14,479 bases of DNA from Candidatus Iainarchaeum sp. (GCA_016218635.1 JACRDJ010000005.1:1-14479); one strand, 5' to 3'. Shown: positions 1 through 7,254, numbered from the stretch's first letter. The notes: generated by a model from the letters alone, not told the origin. Program-made: numbers and translations.

Positions 1-982
1 AATGGCCTTTAACGATTTCACCGATTCGGTATGCCCGCTGGCCCTCTTTTTGGAGGAAGCGCAGAAGGGAATCCGCTTCACGGACCCCCACCACCCAGAT
101 CATGCCAATGCCCATGTTGAATACCCCGAACATTTCTTTTTCGGAAACGTTTCCTTTTTTTGCAATGAGGCGGAAGACGGGAAGAACCGGGAATGAGCTT
201 TTATCAATGCGGGCACTCAGGCCTTCCGGAAGCACGCGCGGAATGTTTTCATAGAACCCGCCGCCGGTAATGTGGGCGATGGCCTTAATGGAGAAATGCT
301 TTCGGGCCGATTTGAAGGGCTTCAGATAGGAAGTGTGCGGTTTAAGAAGAAGATCCAGCGTATGCGGATTGGCCGGCTTTTTTTTCAGCAGCACTTTTCG
401 GGCCAGGGAATAACCGTTAGTGTGAAGCCCGTTCGAGGCCAGCCCGATGAGGGCATCTCCGGAACGGACCGTTTTTTGGGGAAGCAAGTCCTTTTTTTCG
501 GCCACTCCCACAATGCATCCGGCCACGTCAATTTCACCGGGTGAATACACGCCGGGCATGATGGCCGTTTCCCCGCCCACAATGGCGAGCCCGTTCTCCC
601 GGCAGGCCTTGCTCATTCCGCTCACCACGTCCACCAACTGGTTGGCGTTCAGGGACGAACACGCAAAATAATCCAGAAAAAACCAGGGAGTTGCACCCAT
701 GCAGAGAATGTCGTTCACGCCGTGGTTCACGATGTCTTCGCCCAGGCCGCGAAGGCGCCCGGCCGCCACGCCGATCTTGGCCTTGGTGCCGACCCCGTCC
801 ATGGAGGAAACCACGACCGGGTGCGAGAATTTTTTAAGGAAAGAAGCGTCAATGACGCCCCCGAATCCCCCAATGGGCTGGGCATTCAGCGAACGCTGGG
901 TGGATAAAACCAGTGGCATAATCCGTTTTTTGGCGTTCTGGGCCGCGGAAACGTCCACGCCGGCGGACTTATAGGAGACCAT
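1..982 (-). CDS. purM: Phosphoribosylformylglycinamidine cyclo-ligase (AIR synthase), 3' end cut off
   Basis: PurM closes the imidazole ring of formylglycinamidine ribonucleotide using ATP, giving aminoimidazole ribonucleotide, the fifth step of purine synthesis, in the cytosol. I translated this frame by hand; 327 codons are visible. Family signatures are clear in order: MDGVGTKAKIG (ATP/phosphate-binding segment), DIVNHGVNDILCMGA followed by FFLDYFA, GGETAIMPGVY, SNGLHTNGYSL, HITGGGFYENIPRVLP and FNMGIGM. Bacterial PurM is about 345 residues, so only a short C-terminal piece is missing beyond base 1. The ATG at 982-980 lies inside the end of purB, giving a 14-base overlap, with GGGGAG some 11 bases upstream as a possible ribosome site. 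It is the last visible gene of the protease-purB-purM operon and is probably translationally coupled to purB. Identity is firm from motifs. Confidence 0.96.
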   Translation of the reverse strand, partial: MVSYKSAGVDVSAAQNAKKRIMPLVLSTQRSLNAQPIGGFGGVIDASFLKKFSHPVVVSSMDGVGTKAKIGVAAGRLRGLGEDIVNHGVNDILCMGATPWFFLDYFACSSLNANQLVDVVSGMSKACRENGLAIVGGETAIMPGVYSPGEIDVAGCIVGVAEKKDLLPQKTVRSGDALIGLASNGLHTNGYSLARKVLLKKKPANPHTLDLLLKPHTSYLKPFKSARKHFSIKAIAHITGGGFYENIPRVLPEGLSARIDKSSFPVLPVFRLIAKKGNVSEKEMFGVFNMGIGMIWVVGVREADSLLRFLQKEGQRAYRIGEIVKGH

Positions 983-2363
983 TCTTTTTCAGCTCCCCGG
1001 TCCAACGCCGGCATACCTGAAGGGCTTTCTGGCGGCTTAGCCCCGTATACTTAACCGGGTCTTTAAGCAATCCGGTTTCACGGGAAGAGAATTTTTTAAG
1101 GAAAGGATAAAGGGACCGTTCGGCCTGCGCTGCTTCCAGCACGGAGCAGCCGTCCTGACGGGCCTTCATGGAAAGCCGGCGGGCCGTTTCATGGGCATCC
1201 GGATGACCGTGCCGGGCCAGCAGAATATAAAGCGGCTCCGCGGCAATCAGGTGCGCGCTTTCCTGCAGGTGCGCCTGCATGGATTCCTCATCCACCATCA
1301 GATTCCGCAGTACTTTTGTAAGACGCTCCGCGCTCAACGAAAGGGCAACAAACATCTCCGGCAGGAAGCGCTGGGACGCGCTGTTGGTGAGATCCCGCTG
1401 GTGCTCGCTGATGCCATCCAGGTAAACGGAAACCATGCGGGGCATGAACTGCTTGTAAAAGGACTTCACGTTCTCGAAATTAAGGGGATTACGCTTGTGC
1501 GGCATGGTGGAAGAGCCCACCTGCCTCGAACCGAACGCTTCCGCGATTTCCCCGATTTCGGTCCGCTGAAGATTCCGGAAATCATCGGCCAGATTGGCCA
1601 GCACCGTGAACGCGGAAACCATCGCATGCAATAGGTCTTCCACCGATTCCGGAGGCACCACCTGCGAGGAAACCGGACTGCACTGCAGGCCCAGTTCATT
1701 CATGATGTCGCGTTCGAGGCGCAGCGGATCCGGAACGCTTAGGGTCAATGCATTGTAGGCCCCCACTGCCCCCGAAAACTTTCCTTCAAGTCCGAGGGCC
1801 GTTTCCTGAATCAGCAGAATACGCGAACCCAATCGCTCCACATAATTGGCCAAAAAGAAACCGAACGTAATGGGTTCCGCGTGCTGGCCGTGCGTGCGCC
1901 CGATCTGGGAAAGGCCCGCATGCCGTTTCGCCAGGCGCAGAAGCTCAGTTTCAAGTTCAAGAAGGGCCGGCAGCACAATTTCGCGGACCGCGGCCTGATA
2001 ACGCAGGGCATTAGCCGTATCCACAATGTCATAAGAAGTGGCCCCGAAGTGAATGAATGCGGCAGATTTTTTGGAAACCCTTCGCTTCAGGCAGTTCACC
2101 AGTGCGCGCACGTCATGCGCAATGCGTTTTTCTTCCGCATAAACTTCCCGTGCCCGAATGCCCTTGGCGGCCTGGGCCACCTCACGCGCTACCGCCAGGG
2201 AGCAGACTTTCTGTTTAGCCAATGCATGTACCAGCGCGGCTTCCACGCGTGCCTGAAAAGCCACCCGGGCATTCTCTGAAAGAATGGCCGCATACGCTTT
2301 CTGCCGGGATGCCGGAATGTAGCGAAAATCCAGCGGGGAAACCAGGTCAAACGGATCATTCAT
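969..2363 (-). CDS. purB: Adenylosuccinate lyase
   Basis: PurB removes fumarate from SAICAR and from adenylosuccinate, so it serves both the main purine pathway and the AMP branch. The protein has 464 residues, normal for the family. It shows the fumarase/aspartase superfamily signature GSSTMPHKRNP at residues 283-293, which carries the catalytic serine loop, the IGRTHGQHAEP segment (154-164) with the active-site histidine region, and the HFGATSYDIVDT segment (105-116). The ATG at 2363 overlaps the TGA of the upstream protease gene in an ATGA arrangement, and AAGGGGAAG lies about 8 bases before it. The stop falls 14 bases inside purM. This tight packing suggests one polycistronic message with coupled translation. 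The substrate could in principle be another member of the superfamily, but the purM neighbour and the motif set make adenylosuccinate lyase very likely. Confidence 0.96.
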   Translation of the reverse strand: MNDPFDLVSPLDFRYIPASRQKAYAAILSENARVAFQARVEAALVHALAKQKVCSLAVAREVAQAAKGIRAREVYAEEKRIAHDVRALVNCLKRRVSKKSAAFIHFGATSYDIVDTANALRYQAAVREIVLPALLELETELLRLAKRHAGLSQIGRTHGQHAEPITFGFFLANYVERLGSRILLIQETALGLEGKFSGAVGAYNALTLSVPDPLRLERDIMNELGLQCSPVSSQVVPPESVEDLLHAMVSAFTVLANLADDFRNLQRTEIGEIAEAFGSRQVGSSTMPHKRNPLNFENVKSFYKQFMPRMVSVYLDGISEHQRDLTNSASQRFLPEMFVALSLSAERLTKVLRNLMVDEESMQAHLQESAHLIAAEPLYILLARHGHPDAHETARRLSMKARQDGCSVLEAAQAERSLYPFLKKFSSRETGLLKDPVKYTGLSRQKALQVCRRWTGELKKNGLL

Positions 2364-4792
2364 GAATTCTTCCCCTTACGGGCCTTTGCAGTTGCCCTGG
2401 ATTTGCGGAGAGCATTGAACGCCACGCGCTCAATGTCTTGCGAGCTCTTGGAAACCGTCTTTTTCCGGGGCTTGGAACGGGCAGAAGGACGAACCTCTTC
2501 CATAGCCGCATTCATGGAATCCGCAGCCTTCACCGAAAAACCGTCTTTCTTGGCCGTGAGCGCATGCAGCCCTTTTTCCAGGGATTTCTTTTGGGCCGCA
2601 TACTCTTCGCGGGAAACCAGTCCGTCCGAATAATGCTGGCGTAACGCATGCAGACGGGACTGAAGCGAAATCTGGGAAGCACCCAGCGAATCATAAGTCA
2701 GGACTTTCTGCAGATGCTCGCGGTGAAGTTCGGCCAGGTGCATGCGCTTATCCGTTAGGGTTTTCCGGCGGGACTCGTACTCCTGCGGGGAAACCCGTTT
2801 GTGCACAAAATCAATGTCGAGCGCATTCAGTGCGGATTCAACCCCGGCCAGTTCTTTTTCAACGTTCGGACGGCGGAAATGAGCCTGGAACAATGCAATG
2901 CCTACCGCCCCCACCACCAGAACCAGGGCCAGAATTGAAAGCCAGGAAAAAGAATAATCCGGAGTGCCGGCAGCCTTTCCAGGAACCGTGGACCGGGCGG
3001 AAGAAACCACCTGCAGTTCGGGATGATCCGCATAATAGGCGGAAACGGCCTGGGACACGGAATGAACCTGTTCCGCCATCAAGGCAATCGTGAGTCCGTT
3101 CCGGAACGCGGAAATGGCGGAAGCCCCATATCCTTTTTCCTGAAAGAATTCACCGGAAAGCAGGTAATAATGGGCATGATCGCGATACATCTGCGCCCAA
3201 AGGGACGGAGGCGAAGCAGCCAGGTTCTGGTCAAGTTCCTGCACCCGTTTCACCAGCGCCGCATGCAATTCATTGGAATCAAGTTCCTGAAACGAGGAAT
3301 CCCCTAATGCCAGTGCGTATGCGGACGCGGAATCCATGAGCGCGGCCAGATTCCATCCTTCGGCCATCCCGGCCTGCGCGGCGGCAATCCGGCGGGCAAT
3401 GTCCTCCGTTTGATCCTCGCTTTGGCCGGCAATGAGTTCCTGGGCACCGGAAAGAAACTTTTCGCTCACCGAATCAAACGCGGTAGTGCCCTGCACGCGC
3501 ACGGAATCCCTAAACGGAATATGGGCATAAAACTGGCGGGAAATCTCCAGCCATTCCTGAACAAAAAAATAGTCCTGCACGCGCTTTAACTGAACGGACT
3601 GGGAATCATACCGGTCTCCGCCCACCACCACGGTTCGCGTGGACTTCAGTTTGGCCAGCAGGGTCTTTGCATACATGAACCGCTGCTGGGCCGTAATGTT
3701 CCACTCCAGGTTTTCCTGAGTCAGCACATTGAGGTCGCGTTCCAGCTGAGCCATGCTCCCTTCCAGGTCTTTGATGCGCGAATCCAGTTCGGAGGAATTT
3801 TCGTTCAACAAACCCGGATTCATGGCAATTTCCTTCACCGTCAAGGCATTGATTTTGGCCAGGAAAGCAAAGTTGGCAGCCGAATACAGGTAATTGGATT
3901 CCGAAAGCGCCTGGGCCTGCTGGAATGTTTCCTCGGCATTGTCCAGCAATTCAAACAGAAAAGCCAGCGTGCCCGAATCCTCTATCAGCGTGCCTGAAAT
4001 CGCTTTCTTGGCCAGCCCCAGTTCCCGCTGCGCGCCCCGCAGTTCCTCCTGCGTGACTTCCTTGAATGGCGCCACCACCGGATTCAGCGGAATCGGCTTG
4101 GGCACGAACACCGGAAGCGAATTGGAGTCGGATGCATTCACGTCAATGGATTCAATGCTTGAAAACGCATAATTCATAACCTGCTCAATGTTGCGCACTT
4201 CAACGATTTTCAGCCCCATTTCCTTGGGACCAAAATCCACCAGGTTTACTTTCTTGACCCCGTCCGCCAGCTTCACCGTCTGAACGGCTTCCCCCTGCGG
4301 AATCATGAACAGCTTAATGCCCGTCTGCGACGCCTTCCGGGCCTTCGCATAAACCCCTCCAATCGGCCCCACGAATCCTTCCGGAGTAATGGTGCCCGTA
4401 ATGGCCACATACGAGGGCAAAGGCTTATCCAGCACCATGGAAGTCACCAAGAGCGTCATGGCGGCACCGGCACTCGGCCCGTCCACTTCACTTACCCGAT
4501 CCGAACGGATGGTGAAAAAATAATCGTATTGCTTGGTTTTCGGAAAAAACCTGGAGGCCACACTCACGGCCGTACGCTCCGTCGTCTGCGTGGCCGTTCC
4601 CACCAAGGGCTCCACGGAAGTAAAAATCCGGCCGGTTCCCGGCTTAATGTCAAGCAAAAGGGAAGCCACCACGCCCCCGCCATCCCCTTCACTCACCGCA
4701 TAAATGTTCATCTGGCCGTGATCTAAAACGGCGAAAACCGGGGAAACCAGCAATAAAAGAAAAAAAACGCCCAGCCAAGCACTCCAACGCAT
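2360..4792 (-). CDS. Secreted, membrane-anchored Lon-like (S16) serine protease with cytoplasmic SHOCT-like repeats
   Basis: Numbered from the ATG at 4792 (810 residues). Residues 1-21 look like a signal peptide (MRWSAW, a hydrophobic run, then SPVFA). Residues about 22-210 resemble the Lon proteolytic domain: Ser107 in DGPSAGAAM and Lys150 in GGVYAKARKA are 43 apart, the same spacing as the Ser-Lys dyad of E. coli Lon. No AAA+ ATPase domain is present, as in the archaeal secreted Lon-like proteases (COG1750 type). A long helical region with a coiled coil near 330-365 follows, then one membrane segment (616-637). The tail holds two SHOCT-like motifs (about 657-680 and 717-742, the second with DGLVSREEY) and a basic end. 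Predicted topology: protease outside, tail inside. An ATG 12 bases upstream (4804) is possible; I prefer 4792 because a TATA-like box sits 26 bases before it and the longer form puts two acids ahead of the signal peptide. It is first in an operon with purB. Its substrate is unknown. Confidence 0.88.
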   Translation of the reverse strand: MRWSAWLGVFFLLLLVSPVFAVLDHGQMNIYAVSEGDGGGVVASLLLDIKPGTGRIFTSVEPLVGTATQTTERTAVSVASRFFPKTKQYDYFFTIRSDRVSEVDGPSAGAAMTLLVTSMVLDKPLPSYVAITGTITPEGFVGPIGGVYAKARKASQTGIKLFMIPQGEAVQTVKLADGVKKVNLVDFGPKEMGLKIVEVRNIEQVMNYAFSSIESIDVNASDSNSLPVFVPKPIPLNPVVAPFKEVTQEELRGAQRELGLAKKAISGTLIEDSGTLAFLFELLDNAEETFQQAQALSESNYLYSAANFAFLAKINALTVKEIAMNPGLLNENSSELDSRIKDLEGSMAQLERDLNVLTQENLEWNITAQQRFMYAKTLLAKLKSTRTVVVGGDRYDSQSVQLKRVQDYFFVQEWLEISRQFYAHIPFRDSVRVQGTTAFDSVSEKFLSGAQELIAGQSEDQTEDIARRIAAAQAGMAEGWNLAALMDSASAYALALGDSSFQELDSNELHAALVKRVQELDQNLAASPPSLWAQMYRDHAHYYLLSGEFFQEKGYGASAISAFRNGLTIALMAEQVHSVSQAVSAYYADHPELQVVSSARSTVPGKAAGTPDYSFSWLSILALVLVVGAVGIALFQAHFRRPNVEKELAGVESALNALDIDFVHKRVSPQEYESRRKTLTDKRMHLAELHREHLQKVLTYDSLGASQISLQSRLHALRQHYSDGLVSREEYAAQKKSLEKGLHALTAKKDGFSVKAADSMNAAMEEVRPSARSKPRKKTVSKSSQDIERVAFNALRKSRATAKARKGKNS

Positions 4793-4814
4793 ACTATCAT
4801 CCATGCAGGAAGGA

Positions 4815-4822
4815 ATTTAAAA
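4815..4822 (-). promoter_or_regulatory. TATA-like box of the protease-purB-purM operon
   Basis: On the minus strand this reads TTTTAAAT. Its centre is 26 bases before the ATG at 4792, the spacing expected for a leaderless archaeal transcript. A second AT-rich box (4848-4857, AATATTTAAT on the minus strand) could instead start a message with a leader of about 20-35 bases. Which one is used is not visible from the sequence. Confidence 0.4.
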
Positions 4823-4877
4823 GCGTTTTCCGGGGGGAAAAAGAGGCATTAAATATTCTAACAAACAATAACTTCCT

Positions 4878-5113
4878 ATGCCCAAACCGCCCCTGCCCCA
4901 AAAACCGGGAAAAAACCCAGACCGCCTAACCTTGTCAGCCGAGGGCTCGCCACAACCAACGAAAAAGGAAGACTCGTTTCAGCCGACAAAGCACTCACCC
5001 ATAATCTTTTCCTACTCAGAAAAGGAACAGCAGAACAACGCGCAAACGCAGCATTAGCAATCCGAACAAGAGGCATCGACGAAACTGCACGATGCGGGTG
5101 GGTACTCCACTAG
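4878..5113 (+). pseudogene. Possible small gene needing a -1 frameshift (about 78 residues), doubtful
   Basis: No recognised family. The ATG at 4878 opens a 59-codon frame that looks unlike a protein. A frame shifted by -1 runs open from 4862 to the TAG at 5111-5113 but lacks a start codon. That frame has a coding-like base pattern: G is common at codon position 1 (about 22 of 65) and rare at position 3 (about 4), and T is most frequent at position 2. The two frames meet at GGA AAA AAC (about 4908-4916), an exact A-AAA-AAC slippery heptamer. An AT-rich box at 4848-4857 lies about 25 bases before the ATG, fitting a leaderless transcript. Codons ending in A (AGA, CGA, GCA) are commoner than in neighbouring genes. 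It may be programmed frameshifting, a decayed gene, a one-base assembly error in the A run, or chance in T-poor DNA. Confidence 0.25.
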
Positions 5114-5128
5114 TTTAATGTATTAAAC
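5113..5128. repeat. 16-base palindrome GTTTAAT-GT-ATTAAAC
   Basis: Seven-base perfect inverted repeat around a 2-base centre, lying in the spacer between the protease operon and the ribosomal operon. It begins on the last base of the TAG that ends the doubtful plus-strand frame. Such a site could bind a dimeric protein; the spacer is too short for an RNA hairpin loop without opening a pair. No function can be assigned. Confidence 0.4.
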
Positions 5129-5185
5129 AAACCGTTCCGGTAAAAGAATAACGCATAACTGCAGGCAGTCAAGGCAGCGCTTGAG

Positions 5186-5227
5186 AAAAAATAAAAAAAA
5201 AGGCTTTGAGGAAAAACCCTCAAAGCC
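5186..5227 (-). terminator. Intrinsic-type terminator of the L1-L10-L12 operon
   Basis: A perfect 10-base-pair stem (5202-5211 with 5218-5227) closes a 6-base loop. Read on the minus strand it is followed at once by a run of nine T, an A and six more T (5186-5201). It lies 16 bases after the stop codon of rpl12. Archaeal termination is driven mainly by T tracts, and here both the hairpin and the T tract are present, so termination of the ribosomal operon at this point is likely. Confidence 0.8.
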
Positions 5228-5242
5228 CCTAGAAAGAGGTTC

Positions 5243-5548
5243 TTACCCGAACAGGCTTCCGAGTCCGGCGGCGGCGTCTTCTTCGGATTTCTTTTCGTCC
5301 TGCTTGGCTTCGGCCTTGGATTCCTTGGCGGGAGCGTGGGCTGCCGAAGGGGCTGCAACGGCCACCTGGGCCACGGCGGCCTTGGCGATGGCGTCATCAA
5401 TATTGATGTCCTTTAAGGATGCCACCAGGGCTTTCACTTTGGAAGCATCCGCTTCCACGCCGGCACCCTTGAGCACATGGGTCAGACCGGTTTCCGAAAC
5501 TTCTTTTTTGGCCGAATGCAAGAGCATGGCCGCATATACGTACTGCAT
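5243..5548 (-). CDS. rpl12: Archaeal ribosomal protein L12 (P1/P2-type stalk protein)
   Basis: L12 dimers form the flexible ribosomal stalk that recruits and stimulates translation factor GTPases. The protein has 101 residues, as usual for archaea. Order: an N-terminal dimerisation domain starting MQYVYAAMLLHSAKKEV, an Ala/Pro-rich hinge (about 61-76), a Lys/Glu-rich charged stretch, and the conserved factor-binding end GLGSLFG. I set the start at 5548 rather than at in-frame codons further upstream, because MQYVYAAMLL is the family's N terminus and a near-perfect Shine-Dalgarno GAGGTGGA stands 4 bases before this ATG. It follows rpl10 after 34 bases and is the last gene before the terminator. 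Its C-terminal tail matters here because the neighbouring L10 lacks one. Confidence 0.97.
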   Translation of the reverse strand: MQYVYAAMLLHSAKKEVSETGLTHVLKGAGVEADASKVKALVASLKDINIDDAIAKAAVAQVAVAAPSAAHAPAKESKAEAKQDEKKSEEDAAAGLGSLFG

Positions 5549-5552
5549 TATA

Positions 5553-5560
5553 TCCACCTC
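5553..5560 (-). promoter_or_regulatory. Strong ribosome binding site of rpl12
   Basis: GAGGTGGA on the minus strand, 4 bases before the ATG at 5548. It decides the start of L12 and is the best Shine-Dalgarno match in the operon, which fits the need to make several L12 copies per L10. Confidence 0.85.
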
Positions 5561-5582
5561 AAATGTTTCTTTAGTTAAAAAA

Positions 5583-6443
5583 CTAAGCGCTTTTCTCCTC
5601 TGATCCGGGCAAGGCATTTTCCAGTGCTTGGGCCTGCCGGCTGGCTTTGGCCAGGATTTCTCCGGCCGTTACTTCGTTGACGATGCTGGCTTCCAAGGCA
5701 ACCGCTTTCGCTTCCCGGAAGGCTTTCACGACGAGCACTTCCATGGTTTCCGGGGTCGGGTAGGCAGCGTTGACGGCCAGGTTAAAGGCATTCCGGTGAG
5801 CGGCCATGAAGTCCGCAAACACCTGGTCCAAATCAATGTCAAGTACTTCGGGTTTGAAGAGATCGGTTCCTTCCTGGGCGGCCACGAGGTTAAGGCCTAC
5901 CCGGATGGGTTTCACGTTGAGTTTGGAAAGCAGGGCGGCCACGGGGGCTGAAATGGCTTCTCCTTTTTTGGCCACTACCTTGTCGGCCGTAATTTCAATG
6001 GTGGGACCGGCTACCTTAATCTGCAGTCCGGCGGCCTTGAGTTCGCTCATGGCAGGACCGGGAGGCAGACCGGAGTCACCGGCGGGAATGATGATTTCTT
6101 CATCGGCCACGTCGCCTTCTTTGGCAAACATCTGGCCCTTGTTTTTCTTCAGAAACCCGTATAATTCAAAGGGATTAATGCTGGAGAAAATGATGGCCAC
6201 GGATTTTCCTTCCGCAAACTCTCCCAGCGGGGAAAACTTCTTGGATTCCGAAAGCGCGCGCTGGACCACGCGGGTCTTCGACACGCGCACCAAGGCCTTG
6301 CCCTTGAGTTTCTTGCGCATTTCAGAGAAGAGATTGGAAGGGTAAGACTTCAGGTTCGCAATGGCCACAACGGAGTATTGGTCCAAGAGCTTTTTGAGTT
6401 CGCTGACCTGGGACTGCTTCCATTTTGAAGTGTGCGAGGTCAT
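5583..6443 (-). CDS. rpl10: Archaeal ribosomal protein L10 (P0-type), without the acidic C-terminal tail
   Basis: L10 anchors L12 dimers to the large subunit at the base of the stalk. The protein has 286 residues. The N-terminal rRNA-binding domain occupies roughly the first 100, followed by the archaeal/eukaryal insertion (GDSGLPPGPAMSEL near 121-134) and by the helical spine near the C terminus (from about LAVNAAYPTPETMEVLVVKA on) where L12 dimers bind. Many archaeal L10 proteins are about 335-350 residues and end in an acidic linker plus an L12-like GLGxLFG tail. This one stops at GSEEKSA, so the tail is absent. The end is a TAG and the following 34 bases to rpl12 cannot encode such a tail. 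The ATG at 6443 overlaps the TGA of rpl1 (ATGA) and has GGCGGTGA upstream, so it is probably coupled to L1 translation. Confidence 0.95.
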   Translation of the reverse strand: MTSHTSKWKQSQVSELKKLLDQYSVVAIANLKSYPSNLFSEMRKKLKGKALVRVSKTRVVQRALSESKKFSPLGEFAEGKSVAIIFSSINPFELYGFLKKNKGQMFAKEGDVADEEIIIPAGDSGLPPGPAMSELKAAGLQIKVAGPTIEITADKVVAKKGEAISAPVAALLSKLNVKPIRVGLNLVAAQEGTDLFKPEVLDIDLDQVFADFMAAHRNAFNLAVNAAYPTPETMEVLVVKAFREAKAVALEASIVNEVTAGEILAKASRQAQALENALPGSEEKSA

Positions 6444-7150
6444 GCGGTCACCGCCTTAACGGGTTTTTGGTTCTGGTCAGTGGCCAGGTCCAGATGACCC
6501 AGCTTAACCGGAGAACCCATGGTGAGTTTCACGTAAACGGACCGGATTTTCTGGCGGTCCTTTCCTAAAGCATCAAATACGGCATTGAATACGGCCATAC
6601 CGTTCTCGGCCAGTGCCTCATCGGAATGGGCTTCTTTTCCCAGCATGACCTGAACCAAGGGCAGGATTTTTCCGCGTTTGTTGGAAACCTTAATGACCGA
6701 AGACATCTTGGCAACCAGTTCGTCAAATGCATTCAGGTCGGATGGAACCAGTTTGGGCATGCGGTTCTTGGGCGCCAGCTGCTGACCGAAGTACTTGGCC
6801 ACCGAGAGCATGGAGGGGCCCTCCGCCAAAAAGACGGGGTACTCGTTCATTAAAACATCCATGTCCTTTTTCTTCAGGGAAGGAAGCTCTTCATCCATAA
6901 TGATGCGGGTGGCTTTTCCCTGCAGTTTCTGGGCAAACTGCTTATCCTTAAGGAACACCAATGTCTTTACGTTGGCAATTTTTCCGGTAACGTGGGGAAG
7001 CTTGACTTCCACGTCAATCTGGCTGCCGGTTTTCTTGATGTTGAGGCCGGCAAAGTTAATGATGAGTTCAACGGACTGGCTGAACTTGCGTTTCAGTGAA
7101 AACTGGCGGGCCTTCGCCAATGCATCCGAAAAGTCTTTTTTTTCAAACAA
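6440..7150 (-). CDS. rpl1: Ribosomal protein L1
   Basis: L1 forms the mobile stalk near the E site and helps release deacylated tRNA. In methanogens it also represses its own operon by binding its mRNA. The protein has 236 residues, slightly longer than the usual 215-220, with an extra basic-acidic C-terminal stretch. Family features include the N-terminal KKDFSDALAKAR helix, the middle domain with AEGPSMLSVAKYFGQQLAPKNRMP and the segment IRSVYVKLTMGSPVKL near the end. The start codon is TTG at 7150: an AGGAGG lies 7 bases upstream, and the nearby ATG at 7166-7164 is out of frame. It overlaps rpl10 by 4 bases and is separated from rpl11 by 104 bases that contain its own promoter and leader. 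Confidence 0.96.
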   Translation of the reverse strand: MFEKKDFSDALAKARQFSLKRKFSQSVELIINFAGLNIKKTGSQIDVEVKLPHVTGKIANVKTLVFLKDKQFAQKLQGKATRIIMDEELPSLKKKDMDVLMNEYPVFLAEGPSMLSVAKYFGQQLAPKNRMPKLVPSDLNAFDELVAKMSSVIKVSNKRGKILPLVQVMLGKEAHSDEALAENGMAVFNAVFDALGKDRQKIRSVYVKLTMGSPVKLGHLDLATDQNQKPVKAVTA

Positions 7151-7157
7151 TTTCTTG

Positions 7158-7163
7158 CCTCCT
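7158..7163 (-). promoter_or_regulatory. Ribosome binding site selecting the TTG start of rpl1
   Basis: AGGAGG on the minus strand, 7 bases before the TTG at 7150. It supports the non-ATG start, since no in-frame ATG lies near. Confidence 0.85.
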
Positions 7164-7181
7164 GCATGAAGCAGTATAGCG

Positions 7182-7198
7182 GCCCTACCAAATAGGGC
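7182..7198 (-). promoter_or_regulatory. Hairpin in the rpl1 mRNA leader
   Basis: A 6-base-pair perfect stem (GCCCTA with TAGGGC) around a 5-base loop, inside the predicted leader about 20 bases before the AGGAGG site. L1 autoregulation through an mRNA structure is established in methanogens. I could not match this hairpin to the L1-binding consensus, so a role as the L1 site is only a guess. Confidence 0.35.
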
Positions 7199-7226
7199 AA
7201 AACCAACCTAATTTTCCCCAATAGGG

Positions 7227-7235
7227 TTTAAAAAA
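7227..7235 (-). promoter_or_regulatory. TATA box of an internal promoter for rpl1-rpl10-rpl12
   Basis: TTTTTTAAA on the minus strand within CCTTTTTTAAACCC, almost identical to the sequence ahead of secE. With the usual 25-base spacing transcription would start near 7204-7206, giving a leader of about 55 bases that includes a hairpin and the ribosome site. It would let L1, L10 and L12 be made separately from L11. Confidence 0.6.
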
Positions 7236-7254
7236 GGAACGGGAAAGCCAGGCA

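Noticed and set aside
2..974. Several plus-strand frames of 60-91 codons at the left end.
   Set aside because: They are opposite purM, whose motifs are unambiguous on the minus strand; none has protein-like features.
4876..5076. Minus-strand frame of 66 codons in the spacer upstream of the protease gene.
   Set aside because: No ribosome site or promoter at a fitting distance, and its Ala/Ser/Pro/Val-rich composition is what the complement of the G-first plus-strand frame would give. It looks like a shadow.
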